Below, piece by piece: positions 45,163 through 55,123 of a stretch of DNA of 64,000 nt. Source of the stretch: Lachnospiraceae bacterium (GTDB taxonomy: Bacteria; Bacillota; Clostridia; Lachnospirales; Lachnospiraceae). How positions within the stretch are numbered: position 1 is the stretch's first letter; the number at the start of each line of letters is the position of its first letter. The stretch is taken from assembly GCA_910574185.1 (NCBI GenBank), contig CAJSZQ010000002.1:1-64000 (forward strand), given 5' to 3'. The notes beneath the pieces were generated by a model. That model had not been told where the DNA came from, made no database searches, and saw only the letters and a list, made by a program, of their open reading frames with translations. The translations under genes were made by a program, and so were the position numbers.

Positions 45163-48138
45163 CTATAAATTTTTCTCGAAATCTTTAGGCATGGATTGAA
45201 TCCACTCTAGAGCCAATAGTTTGTCAGTGTCTTGTATATTCATCAGGTCGCAGGTGAAGAAATCTTTTTTCATATTGCATCTGGTTAGTAATGCATTCTG
45301 AAGTGTTTTCAGATCTTTATATGAGCAGATGCATGGGTGCAATTTGGCTACAAATAACTGCTGGCGTGGATTGCCTTTTTCAATAGCAAATACAACTTCA
45401 TCAATCTTTGCAGGCATCCATCCGCGGGATATCATCCATTTTACCCAGCGAGCATGTTCCCATTCAGCCACAGCCTGTTCTTGCGCCTTTCTTTTGCTTT
45501 TGTTTTTAAAATTATTTAAGAGCGTAGAAAGAGCTTTGAGCTGGTTCACTGAGGAGAATACGGTTGTCTGACAGATAAACCAGCCTTTAGGCATAATCTG
45601 ATTGCCTGCATAATCCTGGAACTGAAAAAGACGGTAAGGCATACTTAATGCAGATGAATAAGAACTATCCTGATTGTATTGCCTAAGGTAATAATCCTTG
45701 GTGGCTTTTTTAAAGTTTTCAGTATGCGTGTATGTTCCTTCTGGAGTTTTCGTGAAAATTTTTTCGGAGCTTACGTTATTGTATTGATAGTGAATGCATC
45801 GCGCTAATTTCTCAAATGTTCCTCCTGTAATATTATTAAAGGAATAACGTCTTGATATTTCTCCAAATGGTATGAGTTTCCACGTGTTAAACCATCGATC
45901 ACCTTCATTTTCCTCCTCAACAACCAGTTTTTTGCTGATCCATGAGAGATTATCGTCTCTGCATAGGAATGCTACGGGTGGGGAAACCATTAAATCCTGG
46001 CTTCGACTGTTTGATATATAATTTCTGATTAGAAGCTCCCTGACTTTCATTGCAAGGGAGAGATTATCTTCATCTGATTCTGTTGCGACAGCGAAATAAT
46101 TGTACCCGGATATATCTAACAAGGCGTCTATTTCTTGGCATAATGCCGGAGAATTATAGTTGATGTTGATTCCTTTGATGACTGGGAAATCAATACCATC
46201 TATTTTCAAATTCCCATTAACCATACCCGGATATTTGGATTTGATTTTTGCTTCAAATGCCACACCGTCATTTGAGAGGATAGTGATCCTGTTTTCAATA
46301 AGGTTGTTTTTAAATCCCATCATCCAGAATGCTTCTCGCACAAGCCATTCGGCTACGCGTGTGTTTCCTAAAATAATGAAATTCAAAATTGGCCTTTTAA
46401 ACATAGTATCTGAACTTTTAGAACTCGTTTGCTTATTGGTTTGCTCTGCCTGTTTGTTTAACAAATTAAAATCAACCGATTTTACCGGATAGAATAACGG
46501 ATGGAAAGATAATAACTGCTGTGCGGCCTGTTTGTCATCATCCAATATATAAACGGCAATCTGGTAACCGGACAGGTGGTTAAGCGCAGTATCAACAAGC
46601 GGTTTTGCTGTTTCGAATTCGTGGCGGAGAAAAATTTCAAAGTTTTCTACAGATTCCAAGGATGATTCCTTTATTAATTGCATGAGTGCGAAGAAATCCT
46701 GTAAGTTTTTTCTGTAATTGTCGTCTATAAACAAAAAACGAAAATAACAGTTATCATATATTCTTTCTGCAACGGATTTGATGTTATATTCACTGATAAA
46801 AACATCTTTCGTTCGCCATGATTCAGGAACGGTCTTGGAAAATGTTTCGGACATAATATTCTTTGCATTTGCATAGCAGATGCCGTTGCTTTCTACAGTG
46901 GCGCGTTCAAAGTGCGGCTCTATAGAAAAAGTATTGGAAGCCGACCAATCATCCTTAGCCATAGGGTATCCAAGCCTGTGGCTTAACCCAAGGTAGTCTT
47001 GTGAAGTTTCTCCGGATGGCGAAACAAATAGATCGAGCTGGATATATTTGTAGAGAATGTAACTTGCTTCTCCGCGGAATTTCGCATCCACAGAAGGTGA
47101 AAAACTGAGGATTTGCAGACAATTATTGCAGCATTTCTTTACAGTATTAATGTCAGTTTGATTAGCGCCATTAAAAACAGTTCGAGCTTGATTTAATAAT
47201 TCAACGGCCTTCTTCTCATTATTCAGTTGAATGGCTTTTCGGTTGCCGTATCGGATGGCGTTTTTTAAGTAATTATCAAATTTTTGGTTAATATCTGTGT
47301 GTTGTTTGTCAGTTAGGTCTTGATTTTTATTTAATTTATATGCATACCATGCCAGAAGATAATATGCGTCACCTCGCTCGATTTTGTTATTTAAAGGGAG
47401 TTTTAGCTTTTGAGCGAGTGCATCTAAAGTCCCAGCTTCCTTTTCGACAAATATTCGGGCTTCTTCTAACTCAGACGATTCTTTTCGCTCAGGTACAGGG
47501 GGAAGTACTAAAGCATGTAGTTTATAATCATCTTCACTTAAAGGTTGTTCATCTCCGCAACCAAAACAAAACAATGTAGATGCAATAACCGATAGAATAG
47601 CTAAAGTAAGTGAGTATTCATGATTAGCTGTTAAATCTGATAGGCGCTCTGTAATGAACAAATTGTTTTTGGGAATATCAAGCAGGATATTGTCAATGGC
47701 GTTCTCCAGACATTCATTATACTCTGCCGAAGCTGATGAAGGAATCAATTCTTCCCATACTGCTTTAAAGGCAAGAATATCTGGATGTGTTTTATAGTCC
47801 CAACTTTCTAGAGACTTGTTTTTTTGTTTGAGAAGATGATTTCTTACATTTATAAAGCGAGGAGAAATGGAATCCCTTGCGTGATACACATATCCAATGT
47901 ATTTTTTTATACTGGAAGAATCGAGGTTTCCGCTTGGGGCAAATGCGGAGATATAAAGATTTCCTTTTTGCGGAGTATCGCTTTGGGAATTAGGAAGGCG
48001 CAAGAACATTTTATCCATGAATTCTTGCTGTTTCAAGGTGGTTTGGCATAATTGGGTATTCTTGCATATATATTCATCCAATTTTTGCCATGTGATTCCA
48101 AGACTTTTATCTCGTTTGGTATAATAATATTGTGCCAT
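45163..48138 (-). CDS. Large RyR-domain protein with Sel1-like and TrkA-N-like parts, candidate defence protein
   Basis: A 991-residue protein, inverted with respect to its neighbours. Residues about 255-400 contain Sel1/TPR-like helical pairs (GDAYYLLAWYAYKLNKN). About 575-700 looks like a nucleotide-binding Rossmann domain of TrkA-N type (FIILGNTRVAEWLVREAF). About 885-960 is an RyR domain: EWEHARWVKWMISRGW, then LHPCICSYKDL. RyR domains with such Rossmann partners have been linked by comparative genomics to nucleotide-signal and conflict systems; that role is inferred here. GAAAGGAGATTAATGT precedes the ATG. It has its own promoter. Confidence 0.7.
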   Translation of the reverse strand: MAQYYYTKRDKSLGITWQKLDEYICKNTQLCQTTLKQQEFMDKMFLRLPNSQSDTPQKGNLYISAFAPSGNLDSSSIKKYIGYVYHARDSISPRFINVRNHLLKQKNKSLESWDYKTHPDILAFKAVWEELIPSSASAEYNECLENAIDNILLDIPKNNLFITERLSDLTANHEYSLTLAILSVIASTLFCFGCGDEQPLSEDDYKLHALVLPPVPERKESSELEEARIFVEKEAGTLDALAQKLKLPLNNKIERGDAYYLLAWYAYKLNKNQDLTDKQHTDINQKFDNYLKNAIRYGNRKAIQLNNEKKAVELLNQARTVFNGANQTDINTVKKCCNNCLQILSFSPSVDAKFRGEASYILYKYIQLDLFVSPSGETSQDYLGLSHRLGYPMAKDDWSASNTFSIEPHFERATVESNGICYANAKNIMSETFSKTVPESWRTKDVFISEYNIKSVAERIYDNCYFRFLFIDDNYRKNLQDFFALMQLIKESSLESVENFEIFLRHEFETAKPLVDTALNHLSGYQIAVYILDDDKQAAQQLLSFHPLFYPVKSVDFNLLNKQAEQTNKQTSSKSSDTMFKRPILNFIILGNTRVAEWLVREAFWMMGFKNNLIENRITILSNDGVAFEAKIKSKYPGMVNGNLKIDGIDFPVIKGININYNSPALCQEIDALLDISGYNYFAVATESDEDNLSLAMKVRELLIRNYISNSRSQDLMVSPPVAFLCRDDNLSWISKKLVVEEENEGDRWFNTWKLIPFGEISRRYSFNNITGGTFEKLARCIHYQYNNVSSEKIFTKTPEGTYTHTENFKKATKDYYLRQYNQDSSYSSALSMPYRLFQFQDYAGNQIMPKGWFICQTTVFSSVNQLKALSTLLNNFKNKSKRKAQEQAVAEWEHARWVKWMISRGWMPAKIDEVVFAIEKGNPRQQLFVAKLHPCICSYKDLKTLQNALLTRCNMKKDFFTCDLMNIQDTDKLLALEWIQSMPKDFEKNL

Positions 48139-48553
48139 ACATTAATCTCCTTTCACAAAAGTTTCTCGGTTTCAAATTACTGTTTCAATAGTGGGATTGC
48201 GGTCTTTTTCAAAGATATAGTATCCTATTTTCAGATTAAATGAGATATAAAAATCTCACTATCAGTATAACATAGTCTCATCTGATTTGTCAGGCAAAAT
48301 AAACGCGCAAGTGAACCACGTTGTTTCGGAAAAACAAGTTCTTTGCATTGGAATACTAGGCTGATGAAAAAGTCAGGGGATGTTTAAATGATATCAGAAG
48401 AAAAGAGGTGATCTGTTATGAGGGGTAACTGCGTTGTGGTCGTTATGGAGAGACGGAGGGCACTTTTTGACAAAGACGCAGATGATTTCTGTTTCACAGC
48501 ATATGGAAACCGCATTACAAGAGTATTTTTTTAGAAAGAAGGGAGAGAATACC
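48139..48553. other. Divergent gap between the RyR gene and the second half of the membrane set
   Basis: Contains the minus-strand promoter for the RyR gene (48265-48293) and a TGAGAT/ATCTCA inverted repeat (48241-48258). The plus-strand frame from 48434 lacks a good start until 48554. Confidence 0.4.
48265..48293 (-). promoter_or_regulatory. Promoter of the RyR-domain gene
   Basis: On the minus strand CTGACA (48293-48288) and TTATAC (48270-48265) are 17 bp apart. TGAGAT and ATCTCA (48241-48258) form an inverted repeat just downstream, a possible operator. Confidence 0.6.
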
Positions 48554-49192
48554 ATGGCTAATAATCAGATAATTAATAAATTGAACAAAAAGGCGCGTCC
48601 GGACGGATTCTTTAACTTTAAAATGTTAATCCGCGCAGCCGGATCAAAGGATTATAAGAACTCTCAGCTCTGTACTGGAGACGGTGTCTATCAGACGCCA
48701 TGGGTGCTTGAAAAGGTGCGCTGTCTGGCTGAATATGATAACAAAGTATATTGTCAGGTGGATAAGGCTCTTGAGCCTGTTGCGCACACCATTGCAAGCA
48801 AATGCAAGGAGCTGGAGCTTCTGGTGAAACCATACCAGATTCCCGAAGGTATAGATCAGGAGAACAGAGAGCGACTCGGCGCAAAAATGACAGAGACAGG
48901 GAAGCGCAGAGACGATATCATGATTCAGCTTTCTGAACTTATGATGGATATCGAAACCATTGACGCAGCTTTGCAACATCATTTGCAGCGCGCCGAAAAT
49001 GTGATTATAAAACATGTTTTTTTGTACTGGAATGGTGTACTGAAAGCTGCCGCCAGCGGCGACATGCCGCCACAGCCAAGCTTTAAAATTTCTGACATTC
49101 CAGGGAAAGCGATATATGAGAATCATCTTGCCGGAATCAGAGAATGTCTGGAGAAAGTTCTGGCAGATACCGAACATGCAGAGGAGGTGTAA
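48554..49192 (+). CDS. Hypothetical helical protein of the membrane gene set
   Basis: A 212-residue mostly helical soluble protein (KVRCLAEYDNKVYCQVDK; RRDDIMIQLSELMMDIETID). No family recognised. The ATG at 48554 has GAAGGGAGAGAATACC upstream. It ends 3 bp before the next gene. Confidence 0.6.
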   Translation: MANNQIINKLNKKARPDGFFNFKMLIRAAGSKDYKNSQLCTGDGVYQTPWVLEKVRCLAEYDNKVYCQVDKALEPVAHTIASKCKELELLVKPYQIPEGIDQENRERLGAKMTETGKRRDDIMIQLSELMMDIETIDAALQHHLQRAENVIIKHVFLYWNGVLKAAASGDMPPQPSFKISDIPGKAIYENHLAGIRECLEKVLADTEHAEEV

Positions 49193-49195
49193 GAC

Positions 49196-49678
49196 ATGGC
49201 ATTATTCAGAAGTAAAAAGCCGGATAGAGACCGCAGGATCAATCAGGATAATACCAGCGTGGATATTCCGGTATATGGACCGCATGATACACTATGCGCA
49301 CAGGATTACAAACTGCCTTGCCTGTTCAGTAACTTTGAGCAGGATTTTGAACAACGCTGCAAAGCGTGGCTACAGAATGCCAATCCGGATATGTATAACC
49401 GCGGGTACATGGATATGCTGATTGATCAGCTGGAGCGTGAAGCGGTCATTATGCTTGATATCCAGGAAGTAGATCATCAAGGCGCCATTTATGAACTGGC
49501 AAAAATCTGGACAGGCGATCAGATTAAGGCAGAAACGAAGCTGACAGATATTGTGGGAGAAAAAGCGGCGGTAGAGCAGGAAATCAGACAACTGGAAAGT
49601 ATTTATCATAAGGGTACGGCGTTTGAAAACTTTGCCTGTGGCCTAAAAGAGAGCAAGGAGGCTGAGATTAATGAATAA
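49196..49678 (+). CDS. Hypothetical protein of the membrane gene set
   Basis: A 160-residue soluble protein (DTLCAQDYKLPCLFSNFEQ; then a long coiled-coil-like helix TDIVGEKAAVEQEIRQLES). GAGGAGGTGT precedes the ATG. It overlaps the next gene by 8 bp, so the two are translationally coupled. No function can be named. Confidence 0.6.
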   Translation: MALFRSKKPDRDRRINQDNTSVDIPVYGPHDTLCAQDYKLPCLFSNFEQDFEQRCKAWLQNANPDMYNRGYMDMLIDQLEREAVIMLDIQEVDHQGAIYELAKIWTGDQIKAETKLTDIVGEKAAVEQEIRQLESIYHKGTAFENFACGLKESKEAEINE

Positions 49679-50588
49679 GACGAATACTGCAGGAGTTGCA
49701 GCAATGCAGGACGAAGGTTATAGCCTTCCGATTGAAAATGAAAAGAAGTTACAGAAGACGGAGTTTGCATGGTGGTCTGCACCGACTATTATCATCTTTC
49801 TTACAGTTTCAATGTCCGCTCTGGATGCACTGGTGCTTTATGATATCATGGATCAGGTTATGACACAGAGTGAAATTATGGGAAAGATTGTCAGCTTCGG
49901 CATTGCGCTGATCTTAAACATGATGCCGCTTCTTATTGCCAAGTTTACACATCAGGCGATGTACCGACTAAAGAGAGGTGCAGCAGTCTGGGCTGTGGCC
50001 GTAACGGCTGCGTTCTTCGTGCTTTTTGCAAGTACAGTGTGGCTAAGATTTGCATATCAGGAGCAATATGGAGAAAGCGCATCCAATCATCTGACAAATG
50101 AGCTGCAGGTTGAGGAAATTGTTGATACCAGTACGGAGTCAAATCCTAAAGGTCTTGCCGTTGTGTTGCTATTGTCTATCGAACCACTGGTAACTTCGCT
50201 TGTAAATTTTGGACTGGCATATATCGGAAATGACGAACTTCGTGAGCGTATCAATCATCTTCGCATCCGCAGGCTTGAACTTTCAGAATGTGAGAGTGAC
50301 CTTAAGGCTTACCTTGCAACTACCGAGCCGGCAGAACTTCGTCGTGGTCAGCTTCTGGCTCTGGACATGGAACGAAAGAAAGCTGCAGAGGATGAAATCC
50401 ATGCCCGTTGTGACATTTTGAAAGCCAGGGCGAGAACTTATCTTGCAGAGTATCTTAAAGATCCGGAAGGCGCCAGCTATGTTACTGCCTCTCTGGATGA
50501 AAAGATAGAAAAAGTATCTCAGGAGTCGCAGACTCCTGAGAGCGGGCAGATGACTAAGCTGACAGCCAGACCTATAACTGCAGCCTAA
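49671..50588 (+). CDS. Four-helix membrane protein with coiled coil
   Basis: A 305-residue protein with four membrane helices (about residues 33-57, 72-93, 105-127, 160-184) and a cytoplasmic coiled-coil tail (about 190-280) rich in Glu, Arg and Leu. The layout suggests a membrane anchor for a cytoplasmic motor, and the VirD4-like proteins nearby lack their own membrane helices. This partnership is an inference. Confidence 0.65.
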   Translation: MNKTNTAGVAAMQDEGYSLPIENEKKLQKTEFAWWSAPTIIIFLTVSMSALDALVLYDIMDQVMTQSEIMGKIVSFGIALILNMMPLLIAKFTHQAMYRLKRGAAVWAVAVTAAFFVLFASTVWLRFAYQEQYGESASNHLTNELQVEEIVDTSTESNPKGLAVVLLLSIEPLVTSLVNFGLAYIGNDELRERINHLRIRRLELSECESDLKAYLATTEPAELRRGQLLALDMERKKAAEDEIHARCDILKARARTYLAEYLKDPEGASYVTASLDEKIEKVSQESQTPESGQMTKLTARPITAA

Positions 50589-50607
50589 TGACTAAGGAGG
50601 AATAGAA

Positions 50608-51888
50608 ATGAAGATGAAGAACATATGTACAGTAATAATGATGACAGTGATGGTGGCATCCATTTTGACCGGATGCGGTGACCCTGTGGGAGGTGACGGT
50701 GGCTCTGGTGGCAGCAACACCACATCGGAAGATGCAGTTTCGGTTAGTGTAGTGGTAGGAGCGCATTCCAATGCAAATGTTATCTCCGTAAATGCAGAGG
50801 CCATTGAAGAACAGGTTTATCAGTGTGCATATACATACGGTACAGTTAGCCTGATTCGTGCAGATGGCAAGCCGGAAGAGTTCCTGAAGGCAAATATTCC
50901 GGAACCATCAACTGATGGGTTGTCAGACAGAAAACTGGAGTCTATCGCAGAGGGATATAGAGACGAGATCCTTGCGGTATTGAATTCTGACGGAGCGGCA
51001 AAATATCCTGAGATAGATACGCTTGATGCCATTCGGATCGCGGCTGATACGCTACAGACTGTTGGTGACGGAGATAAGTACTTAGTTATTGCAGATCCAG
51101 GTCTTTCAACAAAAGGTTATGTAAATTTTTGTGAGAATAATTTGTTTCAGGTGCCTACAGATAAAATTATAAAAGCTTTGATTGAGGAAAAAGCGATTCC
51201 TGATTTGGAAGGAGTAAAAGTAGTATGGCTTTATGCTGGTCAGACCGCCGCGCCGCAGGAACAACTCAGTGAAGTCCAGAAAGCAAAGCTTATAGAAATC
51301 TGGACTGCCGTGCTTGAAGAAGCTGGCGCTCAAGACATTGTTTTCAGAAGAGACTCTTCTTCTAATACACCTTACAGCGGTCTTCCGGAAGTGTCCAATG
51401 TAAGTGTGGAAGAGCGAAAAACAGATATTGCGCCATTGGAAACAGTGGTTCTTGATTCAGAGAGCGTTTCCTTTGTCGGAGATGAGGCAAGATTTGTAGA
51501 TACAGTACAGGCTGAGCAGGCTATTTACAGTGTCGCGGAGACATTGCTCTCACATCCTGATAACAGAGTTTATGTGGTGGGATGTACGGCATCTTTGGCC
51601 GGCAGAGAGGATTTCTGCCGGTCGCTGTCAGAAGACAGAGCACAGACTGTTGTAAAGGTTTTGGAAGAGTATGGAGTTCCTGGAAATCAAATGATAGCAG
51701 TTGGTGTTGGCGGTTATGCGCCATGGCATATAGAGGATCTCGACGAATCTGGAAAGCAGATTGAAGAATATGCAAAACAGAACCGCTGTGTTGTAATTCT
51801 GGATACGCAGAATCCCGAATATGGGGATGTCATTGCAGATTGCATAAATCAAGAAGATGAAGACAGACCGGAAGGAGGTGAGGACTGA
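50608..51888 (+). CDS. Lipoprotein with C-terminal OmpA-like domain
   Basis: A 426-residue lipoprotein. The lipobox is ILTGC with Cys23, followed by a Gly/Ser linker. The middle (about residues 110-250) has a von Willebrand- or RecA-like alternation of strands and helices. The C-terminal 130 residues form an OmpA-like peptidoglycan-binding domain: VYVVGCTASLAG, then SEDRAQTVVKVLEEYGVP. It should span the wall side of the membrane and anchor a machine to peptidoglycan. TAAGGAGGAATAGAA precedes the ATG. Its stop overlaps the protease start. Confidence 0.8.
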   Translation: MKMKNICTVIMMTVMVASILTGCGDPVGGDGGSGGSNTTSEDAVSVSVVVGAHSNANVISVNAEAIEEQVYQCAYTYGTVSLIRADGKPEEFLKANIPEPSTDGLSDRKLESIAEGYRDEILAVLNSDGAAKYPEIDTLDAIRIAADTLQTVGDGDKYLVIADPGLSTKGYVNFCENNLFQVPTDKIIKALIEEKAIPDLEGVKVVWLYAGQTAAPQEQLSEVQKAKLIEIWTAVLEEAGAQDIVFRRDSSSNTPYSGLPEVSNVSVEERKTDIAPLETVVLDSESVSFVGDEARFVDTVQAEQAIYSVAETLLSHPDNRVYVVGCTASLAGREDFCRSLSEDRAQTVVKVLEEYGVPGNQMIAVGVGGYAPWHIEDLDESGKQIEEYAKQNRCVVILDTQNPEYGDVIADCINQEDEDRPEGGED

Positions 51889-52487
51889 TGAGTACACCTG
51901 TTTTGCTCAAGAGCAGCAGCGGTGTTCAGACGGTATCAATCGAATCTAAACTGATGAGCGATCACCGCAGGCTTTTTATCACCGGCGAGATTAATGCGGA
52001 CAGCGCTATGGATTTCTTTAAGCAGGTAATGTTTCTGAACCTGGAGAATGACAAAGAACCTATTTTTGTTTTCATCAATTCCCCAGGCGGTGAAATCGAT
52101 AATGGGCTCTTGATCTATGATGCTATCGTAGGAAGCAAAGCCCCCATTTGCACATTCTGCAGCGGATGTGCCTATAGTATGGGCGCGGTCCTGTTTGCCT
52201 GTGGTAAAGAGAGATTCATGCTGCCGCATAGTAAATTAATGCTCCATGAGCCGTTACTTGGTGAGAAAATCGGAGGCAATGCTTCTTCTGTCAAATCCAT
52301 TTCGGAAAGTCTGCTGGAAACGAAAGGTATGATGAATAAACTCTTGGCATTCCATACTGGAAAGACAGAAGCAGAAATGGATGAATTGACATCCTATGAT
52401 CATTACTTTTCGGCGCAGGAAGCGGTTAAGATGGGGCTGGCAGATGGAATTAAGAATTTTAAGGAAATGATGGAGGGTTGTGCATGA
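51888..52487 (+). CDS. ClpP-like serine protease
   Basis: A 199-residue protein of the ClpP/crotonase fold. INSPGGEIDNGLLIYD is the typical oxyanion strand. The catalytic triad can be assigned as Ser97 (YSMGA), His120 (KLMLHEP) and Asp171 (TSYDHYFSAQEA). The Ser context GCAYSMGA differs from GMAASMGA of housekeeping ClpP, and no Clp ATPase lies nearby. It is coupled to the lipoprotein (1-bp ATGA-type overlap) and to the next ATPase (4-bp overlap), so it works with this gene set. Confidence 0.85.
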   Translation: MSTPVLLKSSSGVQTVSIESKLMSDHRRLFITGEINADSAMDFFKQVMFLNLENDKEPIFVFINSPGGEIDNGLLIYDAIVGSKAPICTFCSGCAYSMGAVLFACGKERFMLPHSKLMLHEPLLGEKIGGNASSVKSISESLLETKGMMNKLLAFHTGKTEAEMDELTSYDHYFSAQEAVKMGLADGIKNFKEMMEGCA

Positions 52488-53773
52488 TAACCAATAGCGA
52501 TAGACTGATTCTCGGAGATGGAGAAAACTGCATCTTCAGTTCAAACTCACAGGAAACCGGACTGAATAATAACATTCTTGTCATTGGCACTTCTGGTTGC
52601 GGCAAGACGGTTAGTATACTAGAACCTCGTATTTTGGAGACGTTCAATAAGAGTCTGATTGTGACTGTAACGAAGCGCAGAATCGCGAAAAAGTATTCCG
52701 CTGTGATGAAAAAACGCGGATACAACGTCTGGGATCTGAATTTTGTGCATCCTAGTGAGGGAAACTGTGGATACGATCCGCTGATGCATATCGGTTCCTA
52801 TAATGATATCACATTTCTGGCACGAAGCATTGTGCTTGCAAATCCACAGAAGTCACAGTCAAACGCAGATCCATATTGGGACGATGGCGCCACAAGTCTC
52901 TTAGCGGCCGAGATATCCTATATTTTGATGACTATAGATTATCCTACCTTCGACGATGTATTGGACTTCCACAACAAGCTTACTTTTGAGGAGATGAGTG
53001 GTGTCATCTCAACAAACTATGACCGAAAGTTTGCCTATCTCGCTGAAGAAGATCCTTCGTGTTTTGCAGTATCCTGCTGGAAAAGTTTCAGACAATTACC
53101 TGTAAAAACCGCGAGCTGTGTTTTTTCAGCGCTCAACACCACAATTGATTCCATCTTTACTCCAGAATTGAAGGAATTGTTTCGCATGAAGAAGATGGTG
53201 GATTTTGAAAAGCTTGCGTCAGAAAAGACAGTACTGTTTATAACGACAAGCCCAGTGAATTCTTCGCTGAACAGTTTCATATCTACTTTCTATGGGACAG
53301 CTTTTAAAGATTTGTTTGAGTTTGCGGAAGAACAGGCAGATGGCAGACTTCCTATTCCTGTAGATGTACTCGCTGATGACTTTGCTACTGGATGCCCCGT
53401 AAATATGTTCGAACAGTACGTGTCCATATTTCGCGAGAAAGGGTTGTCTGTCACTGTCCTGATTCAGTCTGAATCACAGCTAAGTTCACTTTACGGCAGC
53501 GAGAAGGCGACGACAATCATTAATAATTGCGATACGATAGTCTTCTTAGGAGGAATGGATCTGGAAACAGGAAAGAATATTTCAATGAGAGCAAACCGGC
53601 CGCTGGAGGATATTTTATATCTTCCCATTGGGTCAGAAATCATCTTCAGACGTGGGATGAAGGTAATCTTTACAAAACGATATAACATCTTCCAGAATGA
53701 GATGTATAAGAAAGTGACGGCAGATTATGATATGCATATTGAAAAAGAAATGTCAAAGGCTGCTGTGCGTTAA
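52484..53773 (+). CDS. VirD4/TraG-like ATPase 3
   Basis: A 429-residue coupling-protein-like ATPase. Walker A GTSGCGKT is at residues 35-42 and Walker B is in DVLADDFATGCPV. VTVLIQSESQL gives the sensor-type Gln; NCDTIVFLGGMD and SMRANRPLEDIL are typical of TraG. The ATG at 52484 is 6 bp from GGAGGG; the TTG at 52478 is less likely. There is no N-terminal membrane helix, and the next gene may supply one. Typical VirD4 proteins carry single-stranded DNA or protein substrates. Confidence 0.87.
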   Translation: MITNSDRLILGDGENCIFSSNSQETGLNNNILVIGTSGCGKTVSILEPRILETFNKSLIVTVTKRRIAKKYSAVMKKRGYNVWDLNFVHPSEGNCGYDPLMHIGSYNDITFLARSIVLANPQKSQSNADPYWDDGATSLLAAEISYILMTIDYPTFDDVLDFHNKLTFEEMSGVISTNYDRKFAYLAEEDPSCFAVSCWKSFRQLPVKTASCVFSALNTTIDSIFTPELKELFRMKKMVDFEKLASEKTVLFITTSPVNSSLNSFISTFYGTAFKDLFEFAEEQADGRLPIPVDVLADDFATGCPVNMFEQYVSIFREKGLSVTVLIQSESQLSSLYGSEKATTIINNCDTIVFLGGMDLETGKNISMRANRPLEDILYLPIGSEIIFRRGMKVIFTKRYNIFQNEMYKKVTADYDMHIEKEMSKAAVR

Positions 53774-53791
53774 GAAGGGAGTTGAGTATTA

Positions 53792-55123
53792 ATGATAAAA
53801 AAGATTCTGAAAAGCAAGTGGAGTCTGTTGATTATGCTTGTTTGCTGGTTGCTGCTATTGTGGAGCCGCACATTTATCGGACTGGCAAATGGCTGCGAAA
53901 CTTCGGCATTTGATGTTCTTAAAACATCTGTACTGATGTTATTTTTTACATTTATTTGGGGATGCAATCTCTTTCTGTGGGATGATGAGATGAGATTCTT
54001 TTACAAAGACGATGAACTTCAGGAAAAATACGGTGAAGATGACGCAGGTGAGAAAGACGGCTTTTGTGAAAAACTGTCATACAGATCTTCGGGAACAACA
54101 GATGGGTATAACTTCGGACTAAGTACTTCGCTATGCGCTGTCCTGGTACTTGCCGTTATCTGTATGTTTTCTTTTGCAATGACAGGTTGGACGGAATGGC
54201 TTAATCTGTTCAATGACAGTACCTATATGCAGATTGGTTGGTGGAACATTAACAAAAAATATATTTTTGATGTACTGATGCTGATTGTGTTTCCTGCATG
54301 GTCGACATTCATTCTCAGAAAAGTGAAAGAAAGTGGTTTTTCGATTACAGCAGTGTGTTTTGGTAGTGTGCAGATATTGGCGCTGACATTAATGGGCTTT
54401 CTGCTTTATATGAGAAGGCCCAATATATGGCTTGTTGAGATGGTAATTGTGAATGTGGTAACATTGATACTTATAGTCAGAAGCTATATCTGGAAGGACA
54501 TCAGGAAAAAAGGAAATGTGGCGGCGCTTCTTATTCTATATATGTTGCTGTGGCTTGCACTGCTTTCTATGTTTTACTACAATGGTCAGTCAATTACTGA
54601 ATATATGGGATTGGCTGATTCGAGTCCAATGAACAGCTATTTCACAAATGTCAGCAAGATAATTGGAAATGCGTCTTTTACAGGTCAGAGTTTAGAACTG
54701 GTTAATGATCCGTACGTACTGCAGTTCCTGGAAGACAGTCATTATTTGCTGACGAGTATATTGTTCTATGCAGGATGGCTGCCTGCAATTCTGTTAATGG
54801 CAGTAGAACTGGTTTTCATAATTGCTTCCGCAGGGGTAATTGTCCAAAACCAACGCCATGATGGAAGAGACACCATACTTCAGACAATCTTGTTTGGGTT
54901 GTTTATCCGTGTGGTAGGAGGGATTCTATATTCTTTCGGAATACCAATTCCAATCCTGCTTCCTTTTACAGGCAGTGTAGGTGTTGCTACAGATACGATT
55001 TGTATTGGGATACTGATTCTGAGTTTCCTGTCTAGCCGGTTTGAAGACTATTCTGATTTGATAGCAGAAGAAATATTGGAGGATTTGGAAGAGGAGGATG
55101 ACGATGAAGAATATGATGAATAA
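53792..55123 (+). CDS. Polytopic membrane protein of unknown function
   Basis: A 443-residue protein with about ten hydrophobic helices and an acidic cytoplasmic tail (EEDDDEEYDE). No family recognised. The first helix starts immediately (SLLIMLVCWLLLLW). Its end overlaps the next small gene by 20 bp. Position next to the coupling ATPase suggests a channel or scaffold role, inferred only. Confidence 0.65.
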   Translation: MIKKILKSKWSLLIMLVCWLLLLWSRTFIGLANGCETSAFDVLKTSVLMLFFTFIWGCNLFLWDDEMRFFYKDDELQEKYGEDDAGEKDGFCEKLSYRSSGTTDGYNFGLSTSLCAVLVLAVICMFSFAMTGWTEWLNLFNDSTYMQIGWWNINKKYIFDVLMLIVFPAWSTFILRKVKESGFSITAVCFGSVQILALTLMGFLLYMRRPNIWLVEMVIVNVVTLILIVRSYIWKDIRKKGNVAALLILYMLLWLALLSMFYYNGQSITEYMGLADSSPMNSYFTNVSKIIGNASFTGQSLELVNDPYVLQFLEDSHYLLTSILFYAGWLPAILLMAVELVFIIASAGVIVQNQRHDGRDTILQTILFGLFIRVVGGILYSFGIPIPILLPFTGSVGVATDTICIGILILSFLSSRFEDYSDLIAEEILEDLEEEDDDEEYDE

